Of a stretch of DNA of 64,000 nucleotides, positions 8,639-20,611 are shown piece after piece; positions within the stretch are counted from its first letter, which is position 1, and each line of letters begins with the position of its first letter. The notes beneath the pieces are model-generated. The model made no database searches and was not told the origin of the DNA. It saw only the letters and a program-made list of their open reading frames with translations. The translations under genes and the position numbers were made by a program. Origin of the DNA: Brevundimonas intermedia (lineage in GTDB: Bacteria > Pseudomonadota > Alphaproteobacteria > Caulobacterales > Caulobacteraceae); assembly GCF_027922165.1 (NCBI RefSeq), contig NZ_BSFD01000011.1:559250-623249 (forward strand), read 5' to 3'.

Positions 8639-9793
8639 TTATATCAGACCATGGCCCTTCGGCAGTTCGGCGTAACGGTGGACACGCGTCGCCATCACCA
8701 GACCGAAACCGATCATCACCGTCAGCATCACCGTGCCGCCATTTGACAGCAGCGGCATCGGCACCCCGACAACCGGCGCCAGCCCCATGACCATCGCCCC
8801 GTTGATCAGTACATACATGGCGAAGGTAGCAATGACGCCCGAAGCGGCCAATCTTCCGAAATGACTGTGCGATAGCGAGGCTATTCGAAGCGAAATCAAT
8901 ATGATCGCTGCGTAGGCGGTCAGCAGGAAGAAGGTGCCGACAAAGCCGAATTCCTCAGCGAAGGCGGCGAAGATGAAGTCGGTATGCCGCTCGGGCAGGA
9001 ATTCCAGCTGGCTCTGACTGCCCAGGCCAAAGCCTTTGCCGAGCAGGCCGCCGGATCCCATGGCGATCTTCGACTGCACGATCTGATACCCCTTGTCGGC
9101 CATATCGGCCTCGGGGTTCAGGAAAGTCAGCACCCGGTGCCGCTGATAGTCGTGCATGCCGAACATCACATAAGGCGGCACGGCGACTATGGCGACGGCG
9201 GCGACGGCGGCGATGATCTTCCAGTTCAGGCCCGCCATGAACATGATGGCCGCACCAGTCAAACCGATCAGCATGGCAGAACCCAGGTCGGGTTGGTGCG
9301 CCACCAGTATGAACGGCAGGCCGATGATGGCGACGGGGACGATCAGCTTCCAATGGAAGCTCGCCTCCTGGGCCGACGCCCCGTGGTACCAGCGCGCCAA
9401 AGCCAGAACCACGCCGATCTTCATGATTTCCGACGGTTGGATACGGGTGACTCCCAGGTCCAGCCAGCGGGTGGCGCCCAGAGCGGTATAGCCCAGCGGA
9501 GTCTCCACCAGGGCCAGCAGAAACAGCGCCAGACCATAGATGGGATAGGCCAGACCGAACCAGTACCGAATGTTGATCATGGACAGGCCCAGCATAAGCA
9601 CCAGGCAGAAGCCGAACCGCATCAGATGCTTGGCCGCCCACGGCGACCAGGAGCCCCCGCCGACGGAATAGAGCATCATCGCCCCTGCCCCGCCGACGGC
9701 GCAGATGAGCAAGAGCAGACGCCAGTCGATCTGGCTGATCTTAGTCGAAACGCGCTCGCGCTCGCCGGGACGGGACAGGGCGGAGGCGGTCAT
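8639..9793 (-). CDS. rodA: Rod-shape peptidoglycan glycosyltransferase RodA
   Basis: This 384-residue SEDS-family polytopic membrane protein polymerises lipid II glycan strands for cell elongation, together with PBP2. Family motifs are visible: GATRWLDLGVTRIQPSEIMKI, VAHQPDLGSAM, GKGFGLGSQSQLEFLPERHTDF and the C-terminal VGVPMPLLSNGGTVML. About ten membrane segments can be read. The start overlaps the mrdA stop. It is the last gene of the mre operon; no clear terminator separates it from xylR, 67 bp downstream. Confidence 0.96.
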   Translation of the reverse strand: MTASALSRPGERERVSTKISQIDWRLLLLICAVGGAGAMMLYSVGGGSWSPWAAKHLMRFGFCLVLMLGLSMINIRYWFGLAYPIYGLALFLLALVETPLGYTALGATRWLDLGVTRIQPSEIMKIGVVLALARWYHGASAQEASFHWKLIVPVAIIGLPFILVAHQPDLGSAMLIGLTGAAIMFMAGLNWKIIAAVAAVAIVAVPPYVMFGMHDYQRHRVLTFLNPEADMADKGYQIVQSKIAMGSGGLLGKGFGLGSQSQLEFLPERHTDFIFAAFAEEFGFVGTFFLLTAYAAIILISLRIASLSHSHFGRLAASGVIATFAMYVLINGAMVMGLAPVVGVPMPLLSNGGTVMLTVMIGFGLVMATRVHRYAELPKGHGLI

Positions 9794-11787
9794 CAGCGCG
9801 GCTCGGTCGAAGGAAGAGGGGGCTCGGCGCCGAGAGGCTGCGGCGTCGCTTCCGCCACGACAGACGGTTCGTCCAGCGAGGTCGGCTCGACCGGATCCGG
9901 CGCCGGCGGCCGCTCCATGCGCGCCCGCATCTCGGGATCCTTCAGCAAGGCGACCTTCATCACCTCGCGGGCGCGTGGCGCGCCGGCGGTGCCACCGCCC
10001 ATGCCGCCGTGCTGCACGATGACGGAGACCGCGTAGCGCGGATTGTCGGCAGGCGCGAAAGCGATGAACAGGTTGTGGTCCTTTTGGGCCCAGGGTCGGC
10101 CCGCGCCCTTGCGCGAACCCGCGCCATAGTTCTGCGCCTGGGCCGTGCCGGTCTTGCCCGCCATGCGAATATCGCCCAGGCCCAGCTGGCTGTTCCTGAA
10201 GCCGGTGCCGCCGACGTCGGTCACGGCCTCCATCCCCTCGCGCATCACCTGGCCGAAGGCGGGATCATAGGGAAGGTCGGCGAAGATCCGGTCGGCGCCC
10301 TGCTCTACGCCCCCGATCGACTTGATCAGCCGCGGCATCACGGCCTTGCGGCCATTGGCCAGTCTCGAGGCATAGACGGCCAGTTGCAGGGCGTTGACCG
10401 TCAGGGCCCCCTGCCCGATGCCGTAGCTGGGCGTCTCTCCTGGATACCATTTGCCGTCGCCCCGAACGGGATTTTCGCGTCGCCATTTGCGGTCGGGAAC
10501 CAGGCCGGGCTTCTGGCCGGAGACGCCGATATCGAAAGTCTGGCCGAACCCCAGTTCCCGCGCAGTCTCGGCGATGGCGTCCGGCCCCATCTCCACAGCC
10601 AATGTCATGAAATAGACGTTGCAGGAGTTCTTGATCGCCCCTCGCATGTCTAACGAGCCGTGACGTCCTAGACAGGCGAACCGTCGCCCCAAATAATAAG
10701 AACCGTTGCAGACGATACGCCGGTTTGGATCGCCTCCACGCTTCAGGGCCGCAAGACCGACAACGGGCTTGAAGGTCGAGCCCGGGGCGAAGGTTCCCGC
10801 CAGCGCCTTGTCTGTCAGTGGCCGCCGCTCATAGTCGGCGAGCGCGCGATAGACGCTTGAGGGCACGCCGCCGACGAACAGGTTCGGATCGAACGACGGC
10901 GCAGACGTCATCGCCAGGATGTCGCCGTTGCGCACATCCATCACCACGCAGGCGCCGGACTCCTCGCCAAACACTTCCAGCGCCCGGTTCTGAACATCCG
11001 CGTCCAGCGTCAGGACCACCTCCTGTCCGGGCACTGCAGGACGGGACCCGCCGACATCCTCCGCCACAACCCGGCCGCGGGCGTCCACTTCCACGCGATT
11101 GCCCCCAGGCTCGCCGCGCAAAGCCGCGTCCAGCGCCTTCTCCACCCCCTGGCGGCCGATGCGGAAACTGGGGTTGAACAACAGGGGCGGCGGCGTCTCT
11201 CCCTTGTCGCGGATCGCCTTGATGTCGCGGTCGTTGACCTTGGCCACATAGCCGATCACATGGGCGAACGACCCGCCGAACGGATAGTAGCGGGCGTCGT
11301 TCATGTCGGCCATGACGCCGGGCAGTTCGTTGGCGTACAGATTGACCTTGGCGAACTCCTCCCAGGTCAGGTCGCTCTTGACCGGGACCGGGTTGAACTT
11401 GGACGAGGCGTTGACGTCGCGAATAATGGCGCGACGACGCTCCAGGGTGTCGGGCAGCAGCCGGCCCAGCAGGTCCAGGGTCTGGTCCAGATCCTTGGTC
11501 TCGTCGCGAACCACCAGCACCCGAAAACTGGGGCGGTTGCCGGCGATGACCACGCCGTTGCGGTCCTTGATCAGGCCGCGCGGCGGCGGGACCATACGGA
11601 AGTTGAACTGGTTCTGCGACGACAGGGTCGCATACTCCTGGGCCTGAACGACTTGAAGTTGGGCCAGCCGACCGATCAGGGCCGCCACCCCCAGTCCCGT
11701 CAGACCGCCGAACACGAAGGTACGGCGCAGGAAGGAGCCCTGGCGCTCGTTGACGTCTGCGAAGAAGATGGAGGGTTCGCCGCTCAT
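9793..11787 (-). CDS. mrdA: Penicillin-binding protein 2 (elongation transpeptidase)
   Basis: This 664-residue class B penicillin-binding protein cross-links peptidoglycan during elongation. A single N-terminal membrane anchor (about residues 20-40) precedes the dimerisation domain. The transpeptidase domain has SxxK as GSTFKP, SxN as SCN (NSCNVYF) and KTG as AGKTGTAQ. The PRG(L) motif PPPRGLIKDRNGVV is near residue 70. The frame is open for 88 codons upstream, but that part is Arg/Pro-rich shadow of mreD. The ATG at 11787 begins MSGEPSIFFADVNERQG and overlaps the mreD stop as ATGA. The C-terminal tail is proline-rich. Confidence 0.96.
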   Translation of the reverse strand: MSGEPSIFFADVNERQGSFLRRTFVFGGLTGLGVAALIGRLAQLQVVQAQEYATLSSQNQFNFRMVPPPRGLIKDRNGVVIAGNRPSFRVLVVRDETKDLDQTLDLLGRLLPDTLERRRAIIRDVNASSKFNPVPVKSDLTWEEFAKVNLYANELPGVMADMNDARYYPFGGSFAHVIGYVAKVNDRDIKAIRDKGETPPPLLFNPSFRIGRQGVEKALDAALRGEPGGNRVEVDARGRVVAEDVGGSRPAVPGQEVVLTLDADVQNRALEVFGEESGACVVMDVRNGDILAMTSAPSFDPNLFVGGVPSSVYRALADYERRPLTDKALAGTFAPGSTFKPVVGLAALKRGGDPNRRIVCNGSYYLGRRFACLGRHGSLDMRGAIKNSCNVYFMTLAVEMGPDAIAETARELGFGQTFDIGVSGQKPGLVPDRKWRRENPVRGDGKWYPGETPSYGIGQGALTVNALQLAVYASRLANGRKAVMPRLIKSIGGVEQGADRIFADLPYDPAFGQVMREGMEAVTDVGGTGFRNSQLGLGDIRMAGKTGTAQAQNYGAGSRKGAGRPWAQKDHNLFIAFAPADNPRYAVSVIVQHGGMGGGTAGAPRAREVMKVALLKDPEMRARMERPPAPDPVEPTSLDEPSVVAEATPQPLGAEPPLPSTEPR

Positions 11788-12302
11788 CGGAACCGGGTAT
11801 CCCCGTCGTCGAAGCGTTCCAGCATCCAGTCCGCGATCGGATACAGGATCAGGGTCGGCGTGACCTGGCCGATCAGCGACAGGATCGACGGCGGATTGGC
11901 CGCCCGGATCGCCACGATCACATAGGCCGTCAGGAAGGCGCCAAGGGTACAGGCGGCGTACCAGGCGAAACGGATCAACCCCTCGTGCCCCGCCAGCAGA
12001 TTGCGCGACAGCAGGATCACCGCATAAACCGCCATCAGGCACAACGGCCACAGCCCCAGAGGCCCGCCCCAGAACAGGTCCAGGAACAGGCCCAGCACGA
12101 ACAGCACCGCCGGCGCCGTCATCGATGGACGGATCAGAGGCCAGGCGAAGGCCAGCACCATCGGAAACACCGGCTCAGGCAGAGTCAGGCCGAACAGTTC
12201 GACGGGCGTGGCGAAGACGATCGTTGCGGCGACCGCCGCCAGGGCCGGATAGATAATCCACTGCAGGGGTCCGACGACGCGGACCGCGACGGGCCGTCTC
12301 AC
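11784..12302 (-). CDS. mreD: Rod-shape-determining protein MreD
   Basis: This small, very hydrophobic protein of 172 residues has about five or six membrane segments and ends LYPIADWMLERFDDGDTRFR. MreD is an inner-membrane partner of MreC, RodA and PBP2 in the elongasome. Sequence conservation is low in this family, so the call rests on hydrophobicity, length and position between mreC and mrdA. The GTG start overlaps the mreC stop as GTGA, and the stop overlaps the mrdA start, so translation is coupled on both sides. Confidence 0.92.
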   Translation of the reverse strand: MRRPVAVRVVGPLQWIIYPALAAVAATIVFATPVELFGLTLPEPVFPMVLAFAWPLIRPSMTAPAVLFVLGLFLDLFWGGPLGLWPLCLMAVYAVILLSRNLLAGHEGLIRFAWYAACTLGAFLTAYVIVAIRAANPPSILSLIGQVTPTLILYPIADWMLERFDDGDTRFR

Positions 12303-13405
12303 GTCACGCCCCCCGGGGCCGGCGCGGGCTCCGGCGAGGTCTGTGGCGGCGGCTGGGGCGCGGTCTCGGCGGAGCGAGCGGGGGTTGGCCGCGTCGGAGC
12401 CGGCGCCGCTGCAGCGGAGCGCGCGCGAGCCGCCTGGGCCTCCGCCGCAGCCTGACGGCGCGCGGCCGCATCGCCGATGGCGCCTGCCTGCGCCTCGCTG
12501 GGCGGCGGGGCTGTGGTCAGGCCGGCCAGGGGCGGGGCGTTCAGCACGTTCGGATCGATCAGCTGACCGAAGTCTTGGAACAGCAGCACCCGCACATAGT
12601 CGATGGCGCCGCGATCGCTGAACAGCTTGACGCGCCAGCTGCCGTCGATGCCCTTGGCGGCGATGCCGATCGGGATCCCGCGCGGCAGGCCGCCGCCGTC
12701 GCCCGAGCTCAAAATCCGGTCGCCCGCCTGCACCGATCCGGCGCCACGAACGAACTCCAGCCGCGGGTTGCCGCTGCCGTCGCCGGTCAGCAGGGCCCGT
12801 GCGTCGGTGCGGTCCACCAGCACCGGCGTGCGCGAAGCGACGTCGGTCAACAGAACCATGCGGCTGACACCGCCGGTCACACCGGTCACCCGACCGACCA
12901 GACCGTGCTCGTTGATGACAGGATTGCCAATGCGCACGCCCTTGGCTCCGCCGACGTCGATCAGCTTGGCGTTCTTGAAAGGCCCCCGGCTCTCGGAGAT
13001 GGCCCGCGCCGTCAACATGGGAACGGCAGGCTCGGTCCGCAGGCCCAGCATGGCCTCGTAGCGGCCGTTGATATTCTTGAGGGCAATAGCCTGGTCGCGC
13101 CACGGCTGCAGTTCAGCCAGTTCCGCCTTCAGGCGTCGATTCTCTGATACCGCGAAGAAATAGCCGCCCACATAGTCCGTCACAGCGCCGATCCAGCGCA
13201 CCGGCGCCGCCAGCACGCCGCTGACCGGCCCCGTCACCGTTTCCGTCGCGCCGCGAACCGCATTGTAGCCGGCGGCGCCGTCCGGCGCCGTGCGGTCGCT
13301 GAGCAATAGCAGGCCCGCCCCGATCATGCCCACGACGGCGACCACCGCGGCGGTCCAGGCCAGCGGCACCTTCAGGTTCTCAAAGGGGCCGTCGCGAAAC
13401 GCCAC
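12299..13405 (-). CDS. mreC: Rod-shape-determining protein MreC
   Basis: This 368-residue periplasmic scaffold protein has one N-terminal membrane segment (about residues 10-35), a coiled-coil region around NRRLKAELAELQPWRD and the beta-rich core (RGPFKNAKLIDVGGAKGVR, GLVGRVTGV, LVDRTDARALLTGDG). An alanine- and proline-rich C-terminal extension of roughly 80 residues follows. MreC links the MreB filament to PBP2. The GTG start at 13405 has a clear GGAAGG Shine-Dalgarno 7 bases upstream and gives the alphaproteobacterial N-terminus VAFRDGPFENLKVPLAW. Confidence 0.95.
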   Translation of the reverse strand: MAFRDGPFENLKVPLAWTAAVVAVVGMIGAGLLLLSDRTAPDGAAGYNAVRGATETVTGPVSGVLAAPVRWIGAVTDYVGGYFFAVSENRRLKAELAELQPWRDQAIALKNINGRYEAMLGLRTEPAVPMLTARAISESRGPFKNAKLIDVGGAKGVRIGNPVINEHGLVGRVTGVTGGVSRMVLLTDVASRTPVLVDRTDARALLTGDGSGNPRLEFVRGAGSVQAGDRILSSGDGGGLPRGIPIGIAAKGIDGSWRVKLFSDRGAIDYVRVLLFQDFGQLIDPNVLNAPPLAGLTTAPPPSEAQAGAIGDAAARRQAAAEAQAARARSAAAAPAPTRPTPARSAETAPQPPPQTSPEPAPAPGGVT

Positions 13406-13520
13406 GGGCGACCTTCCACACAAGGGGTTGGAATCGGCAAGGGACCCCTGCCGTCTGCCTGCCTATCGCAAAATCGGGGCCGGAATGGAACCGTCGATCA
13501 CGCAGGGCTGAAAAGGATTT

Positions 13521-13544
13521 GCGGCCGGGCTTTCACCCGGCCGC
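13521..13544 (-). terminator. Hairpin between mreB and mreC (weak terminator or attenuator)
   Basis: A perfect 9-bp stem (GCGGCCGGG/CCCGGCCGC) with a 6-base loop lies just after the mreB stop. On the minus strand it is followed by AAATCCTTTT, not an uninterrupted T-run, so read-through into mreC is expected. It may make mreB transcripts more abundant than mreCD-mrdA-rodA transcripts. Confidence 0.55.
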
Positions 13545-13555
13545 GGATCGAAAAA

Positions 13556-14821
<1,266 letters not shown>

Positions 14822-14880
14822 TTAGCGTCATGAGGGGGTTGAACGGCCTGTGAAACATGCTGCCTTCGCGTCCCACGCGA

Positions 14881-15594
14881 TCAGTCGCCCCGCGCGACCT
14901 CGCGGCGCCGGACCCATTCGCGCACGCCCAGCATTAGCCCCAACCAGGCTAGGGCCACTCCCGCCAATATGACCGAAGTCCAGATCCCGTCGCCGCTGAC
15001 GGCCGTCATGAAGGATCCGCCGAAGAAGGCGACCAAGGCCGTCTTTGGCAGCACCCCCAGGGCGCATCCCGCCAGGAACCCGGGGAAAGACGCCCGCGCC
15101 GCGCCGAACGCCATATTGACGACGATGAAGGGGGCCGAGGGCACGTTACGGATCATGAAGCTGGCGTAGAACGCGTTCTTGCCCACGAACCGGGTCAGCC
15201 GCCCCACCGTCTTGCCGCCGTGCCGCTCCAGCAGCCGCGCCGTTGGCCCGCGCCCCATCCAATAGGTGACAGCGGCCGAGGCGACCGTGGCGATCCAGCT
15301 GTACAAAAATCCGAACCAGGGTCCGAAGGCCACGACGCAGGCGGCGATCAGGATGAACTGCGGCGCACCGAAGAAGGCCGCGACCGTAAAGACGATCGCC
15401 GCCGCCGGCAGACCCCACGGCCCATGCCGGAACCCGCCCAGCCAGGCCTCCAGCCGCACCTCGGCGTCCAGCCCCAGTTGACTCTTGCCCACGGCGAACA
15501 GGCCGATCATCGCACCCAGCAATACAATCGTCGCCAGCACGGCGCGCCAGCGCCGCGCCTCCATGTTCAGCAGAAAATCGAAAAACCGACTCAT
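14881..15594 (-). CDS. TVP38/TMEM64 (SNARE-associated, DedA-like) membrane protein
   Basis: This 237-residue polytopic inner-membrane protein belongs to the TVP38/TMEM64 family. The core includes FFGAPQFILIAACVVAFGPW, a small-residue helix with SAAVTYWMGR, and FMIRNVPSAPFIVVNMAFGAARASFPGFLAG. Related DedA proteins act in lipid (undecaprenyl phosphate or phospholipid) translocation, but the substrate of this subgroup is not fixed. It ends in a charged tail, REWVRRREVARGD. It lies 4 bases downstream of the secreted protein gene on the same strand, so the two may be co-transcribed. Confidence 0.85.
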   Translation of the reverse strand: MSRFFDFLLNMEARRWRAVLATIVLLGAMIGLFAVGKSQLGLDAEVRLEAWLGGFRHGPWGLPAAAIVFTVAAFFGAPQFILIAACVVAFGPWFGFLYSWIATVASAAVTYWMGRGPTARLLERHGGKTVGRLTRFVGKNAFYASFMIRNVPSAPFIVVNMAFGAARASFPGFLAGCALGVLPKTALVAFFGGSFMTAVSGDGIWTSVILAGVALAWLGLMLGVREWVRRREVARGD

Positions 15595-15598
15595 CGCG

Positions 15599-16615
15599 TC
15601 AGTCCGTGACGGAGAATGGCTCCACGGTCCAGCGTTCCAACATCCATTCCGACAGGTTTGGATCCCAGATCCAGGTCTGGCGATAGGGGGCGAAACGGTC
15701 GTCGCCCGCCTCTAACCGCCCTTCGAGTTCGGCTCGTGTTCTGCTGATCCCGCGAAATTTCGTCGGCCTAAACGACATGTCCGGCGTTTCCGCCAACTTG
15801 CGCACGACCAGTTCGGCCACCCGATTGTTCCGACTACGATCCGTGGACACCACCTCGCCTTGCCAGTCGAGCGTCGGCGAACCGTTCGTCCCCATATAGG
15901 CCCTCCAGGCATTGGCATCGGCGAGATCCCGCTTTCGCGTAGGTCCGCCGTCTATCTGAGCGTTCCATAACGTTGCTGCAGCGAAGCGGTCGCCCTCCAA
16001 CCCCAGGCAAGAGGCCAAGATCGTCACCTGGTTGCGTTGCTTGTCTTCATCTAGAAGCTGGCAAGGCGGCAAGGCTTCGACCGCCAGCTTCGCAAGATCA
16101 AAGGCGTATTTGACGGCCAGCGCGCCGCCGCAGGCGCTCTGCGTCACGCGGCGGACTGGCACGTCCTCCCAGTGGTCGGGTCGGCTGTTCGCCATTTCGA
16201 CCGACACCACCCACGAATGGAGACAGATCGACGCCTCCTGCGTCGTACCGTCTTCCGGGGTGAGGGTTCGATCCGCAAAGCGGGCGTCCTCCAGCACCGC
16301 TTGCCAAACCTCGGGATCGACCGGCGCCGTCATCTTGCGGCCGTCCTGTCCGGATACCTCGACCATCGGATCCTGGCCGGGGCGTCTCACAAAGGCCACC
16401 GCCGGCATGTCGCGGCCATATCCATCCACGAAGCGAGCCCGATAGACTTCCGCCTCGGTCTCGGCTTCGGCCTCGATGGCGGCGATGCCCAACAGACCTT
16501 CGACACGCGCGCGGTCGTCGGCTGCGCACCGGTCGCGCCAATTATCGTCGCGGCAATCGCGCGGCGGCTCGGCCTGGGTGGCGGCCAGTGTGGCGAGAAA
16601 GGCGGCGATCAGCAT
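15599..16615 (-). CDS. Secreted protein of unknown function
   Basis: This 338-residue protein has a short N-terminal signal sequence (MLIAAFLATLAATQA) and is probably periplasmic. I do not recognise a family. It has several cysteines (CRDDNWRDRC, ASICLHSW, QSACGG, PPCQLL, ASCLG) that could form disulfides, a DRFAAATLWNAQ segment, and a tryptophan-rich C-terminus (YRQTWIWDPNLSEWMLERW). The middle part resembles the style of short, lineage-specific Caulobacterales periplasmic proteins. Its gene precedes the TVP38 gene by 4 bases. No catalytic motif is obvious. Confidence 0.75.
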   Translation of the reverse strand: MLIAAFLATLAATQAEPPRDCRDDNWRDRCAADDRARVEGLLGIAAIEAEAETEAEVYRARFVDGYGRDMPAVAFVRRPGQDPMVEVSGQDGRKMTAPVDPEVWQAVLEDARFADRTLTPEDGTTQEASICLHSWVVSVEMANSRPDHWEDVPVRRVTQSACGGALAVKYAFDLAKLAVEALPPCQLLDEDKQRNQVTILASCLGLEGDRFAAATLWNAQIDGGPTRKRDLADANAWRAYMGTNGSPTLDWQGEVVSTDRSRNNRVAELVVRKLAETPDMSFRPTKFRGISRTRAELEGRLEAGDDRFAPYRQTWIWDPNLSEWMLERWTVEPFSVTD

Positions 16616-16667
16616 TCTTTATCTCCGACACGTCGGATCATTTGCACACGCCTTCCTCGCCACGTAA

Positions 16668-17921
<1,254 letters not shown>

Positions 17922-17943
17922 AACGAACTATCGCCCAAACGAT

Positions 17944-17974
17944 AACGGCGGCCCCGCAAGGAGCCGCCGTTTTT
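17944..17974 (+). terminator. Rho-independent terminator after aspC
   Basis: A perfect 9-bp stem AACGGCGGC / GCCGCCGTT with a 10-base loop is followed by a T-run on the plus strand. It lies 22 bases after the aspC stop and before the convergent secF end. Confidence 0.9.
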
Positions 17975-17996
17975 CTTTGCCTCGATGTCCGCTCGA

Positions 17997-18989
17997 TCAG
18001 GGCCTGCTGGCCATGCCCAGTTTGATCGGCTTGGCGTCTTCGGCCAGGGCGCCGCGCTTGACGCCCCACAGCAGGATGATCGGCGCGCCGACATAGATCG
18101 ACGAATAGGTGCCGACTATGATGCCGAACATCAGGGCGACCGAGAAGCCGAACAGGGCCTCGCCTCCGAAAATGGCCAGCGCCGCCAGCACCATGACGGC
18201 GGTCACGCCGGTGATGATGGTCCGCGACAGGGTCTCGTTCAGCGACAGGTCGATCACCTCGCGCAGCGGCATGGTCTTGTACTTGCGCAGGTTCTCACGA
18301 AGGCGGTCGAACACCACCACGGTGTCGTTCATCGAATAGCCGATGACGGTCAGGATGGCGGCGACCATGTTCAAGCTGAACTCCAGCCGGAACAGGACGA
18401 TCAGACCGAATGTCAGGATCACGTCGTGCAGCAGACCGATCACGGCGCCGAAGCCGAACTGCGGCTCGAACCGGAACCAGATGTAGAGGAACATCAGGCC
18501 GATGGCGACGGCCAGGGCCAGCAGGCCTGAGGTGAACAGTTCGCCCGAGACCTTGGAGCCGACGACGCTGACGCCCGAATACTGGACCTCGCCCACCGTC
18601 TGGCTGATGGCGCTTTCCACTTGGTTGACCACCTGGGTCTGGTCTCGGCCTTCAGGCACCTGGAAGCGCAGGATGGCGGTCGAGCCGTCATCGACATTGG
18701 TGTCGCGGCGGGCGATGCCCTGCACCTGGACGTCGCCGAGGTTCAGGCCGTTGACGGCCTCGCGCACCCGGTCAAGCTCGATCGCCTGACCGGCCGGCTT
18801 GGACACCTCCATCGAGGCGCCGCCCCGGAAGTCGATGCCCATGTTCAGGCCGGGAATGAAACACGCCACGATCGAGGCGACGCACAGAACCACCGACAGC
18901 ACCGCGGCGAACCGGGCATATTTGACGAAATGGAAATTCGTCTTCTGCGGCAGCAGTTTGATGAGGGGCCATCCACGCATCGCCATCAC
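17997..18989 (-). CDS. secF: Protein translocase subunit SecF
   Basis: This 330-residue membrane protein has six transmembrane segments and the periplasmic P1 domain. It uses the proton motive force, with SecD, to complete pre-protein export. The motifs GIDFRGGASMEV after helix 1, SVVGSKVSGEL, and GYSMNDTVVVFDRLREN in the second half are diagnostic. The start overlaps the secD stop (ATGA). Confidence 0.96.
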   Translation of the reverse strand: MMAMRGWPLIKLLPQKTNFHFVKYARFAAVLSVVLCVASIVACFIPGLNMGIDFRGGASMEVSKPAGQAIELDRVREAVNGLNLGDVQVQGIARRDTNVDDGSTAILRFQVPEGRDQTQVVNQVESAISQTVGEVQYSGVSVVGSKVSGELFTSGLLALAVAIGLMFLYIWFRFEPQFGFGAVIGLLHDVILTFGLIVLFRLEFSLNMVAAILTVIGYSMNDTVVVFDRLRENLRKYKTMPLREVIDLSLNETLSRTIITGVTAVMVLAALAIFGGEALFGFSVALMFGIIVGTYSSIYVGAPIILLWGVKRGALAEDAKPIKLGMASRP

Positions 18990-20578
18990 TCCGCGATCGG
19001 CAGTTTTTTGGGCTTGGCGGTCTTGAGCCAGTAGGCCAGCAGCACTTGCGCCACCAGAACTGACGAGAACACCGAGGTGAAGACGCCGATGCTCAGCGTC
19101 CAGGCGAAGCCGCGCACCGGGCCGGCGCCGAAGACGAACATGATCGCCGCCGCCACCAGGGTGGTGACGTTTGCGTCCAGGATCGTGCCCCAGGCCTTGG
19201 AGAAGCCGGCATCCATGCTGGCGATCACGCTTCGACCCGACCGCGCCTCGTCACGCATCCGCTCATAGATCAGGACGTTGGCGTCCACGGCCACGGCGAA
19301 AGTCAGGATCAGACCGGCGATGCCCGGCAGGGTCAGGGTCGCCTGGGTCAGCGACATGGCCGCCACGATCAGCACCCCGTTCAGCACCAGGCCGACGACC
19401 GACACGCCCCCGAACAGGAAGCCGTAGGCCAGGATCATGAACACCACGATGATCGCAAAGCCCACGGCGGTAGACAGAGCGCCCGCCGCCACGGCGTCCG
19501 CGCCCAGTTCGGCCGTCACCGTCCGGCGCTCCTCGACGTTCAGCGGCGCCGGCAGGGCGCCGCCGTTCAGCAGGTTCACCAGCGTCGCGGCCTCCTGAAT
19601 CGAGAAGCTGCCGGTGATCTGGCCCGAACCCGTGGTGATCGCGCTCTGGATCGTCGGCGCGGAAATCACCTTGCCGTCCAGGATGATGGCGAAGGGTTTG
19701 CCCAGGTTGTTGGCGGTGGCCTCGCCGAACCGGCGTGCGCCGGCGCCGTCGAAGCGGAAGTCGATGGCCGGGCGACCGCTCTGGTCGGCGCCGACGCCGG
19801 CTCGGGTCAGGTTCTCACCCGACACCAGCACCCGCTTCTTGACCAGATAAGGCGTGCCCTGTTCGTCCATCAGCAGTTCGGCGTCCGGCGGCACGCGGCC
19901 GGCCATGGCATCCGTCACCGAATTCTCGCTGTCCACCATCTGGAAGGTCAGCTGCGCCGTCTGGCCGATCACTTCTTCCAGCTTGCTCGGGTCGCTTTCG
20001 CCCGGCGCCTGGACCACGATCCGGTCGGCGCCCTGACGGGTGATGGAGGGTTCACGCGTGCCCAGGCTGTCGATCCGGCGGCGCACCACCTCGATCGACT
20101 GGTCCACGGCGGTCGATCCCATGCCGGCCAGGGCTGTGTCCGTATAGGCGAAGCGGATGCGGTCCCCGCCCACGCGCGTCGCGGCCCGCTCGACCTGGCC
20201 CGACGGCCCCGCCGCCCCGGCCAGCTGGCGCAGCGCCTCGAAAGCCGCCGTCTGCTGGCCCGGATTGGCCAGGGTGACGATCACGCCGCCGGCCTCACGC
20301 TGGAAACCGTTGGTGGCGATGCCCTCGCCGTTCAGCGTGACCCGCACGTCCTCGATCAGATTGGCGACGCGCTTCTCGCGCATCGCGGCCACATCGACTT
20401 CCAGCAGCAGGTACGACCCGCCCTGCAGGTCCAGCCCCAGGTTCAGGGCGTTCTTCGGCAGCCAACCGGGCATCGCCTCCCGCTGAGCCGGGCTCAGCAG
20501 ATTCGGGAAGGCCAGCAGGCAGCCCAGGATCGCCGAGGCGACGACGAGAATGACTTTCCAGCGCGACAGCTGAATCAT
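18986..20578 (-). CDS. secD: Protein translocase subunit SecD
   Basis: This 530-residue inner-membrane RND-type protein works with SecF. It shows GLDLQGGSYLLLEVD after the first helix, the periplasmic P1 head (VVRRRIDSLGTREPSITRQG and IVVQAPGE), AIILDGKVISAPTI, LLNGGALPAPL, and the C-terminal AVDANVLIYERMRDEARSG. Length and order (yajC-secD-secF) are standard. Confidence 0.97.
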   Translation of the reverse strand: MIQLSRWKVILVVASAILGCLLAFPNLLSPAQREAMPGWLPKNALNLGLDLQGGSYLLLEVDVAAMREKRVANLIEDVRVTLNGEGIATNGFQREAGGVIVTLANPGQQTAAFEALRQLAGAAGPSGQVERAATRVGGDRIRFAYTDTALAGMGSTAVDQSIEVVRRRIDSLGTREPSITRQGADRIVVQAPGESDPSKLEEVIGQTAQLTFQMVDSENSVTDAMAGRVPPDAELLMDEQGTPYLVKKRVLVSGENLTRAGVGADQSGRPAIDFRFDGAGARRFGEATANNLGKPFAIILDGKVISAPTIQSAITTGSGQITGSFSIQEAATLVNLLNGGALPAPLNVEERRTVTAELGADAVAAGALSTAVGFAIIVVFMILAYGFLFGGVSVVGLVLNGVLIVAAMSLTQATLTLPGIAGLILTFAVAVDANVLIYERMRDEARSGRSVIASMDAGFSKAWGTILDANVTTLVAAAIMFVFGAGPVRGFAWTLSIGVFTSVFSSVLVAQVLLAYWLKTAKPKKLPIAE

Positions 20579-20611
20579 GAGGACAGTCCAGGTTCAGCGA
20601 TACGCTTGGTG

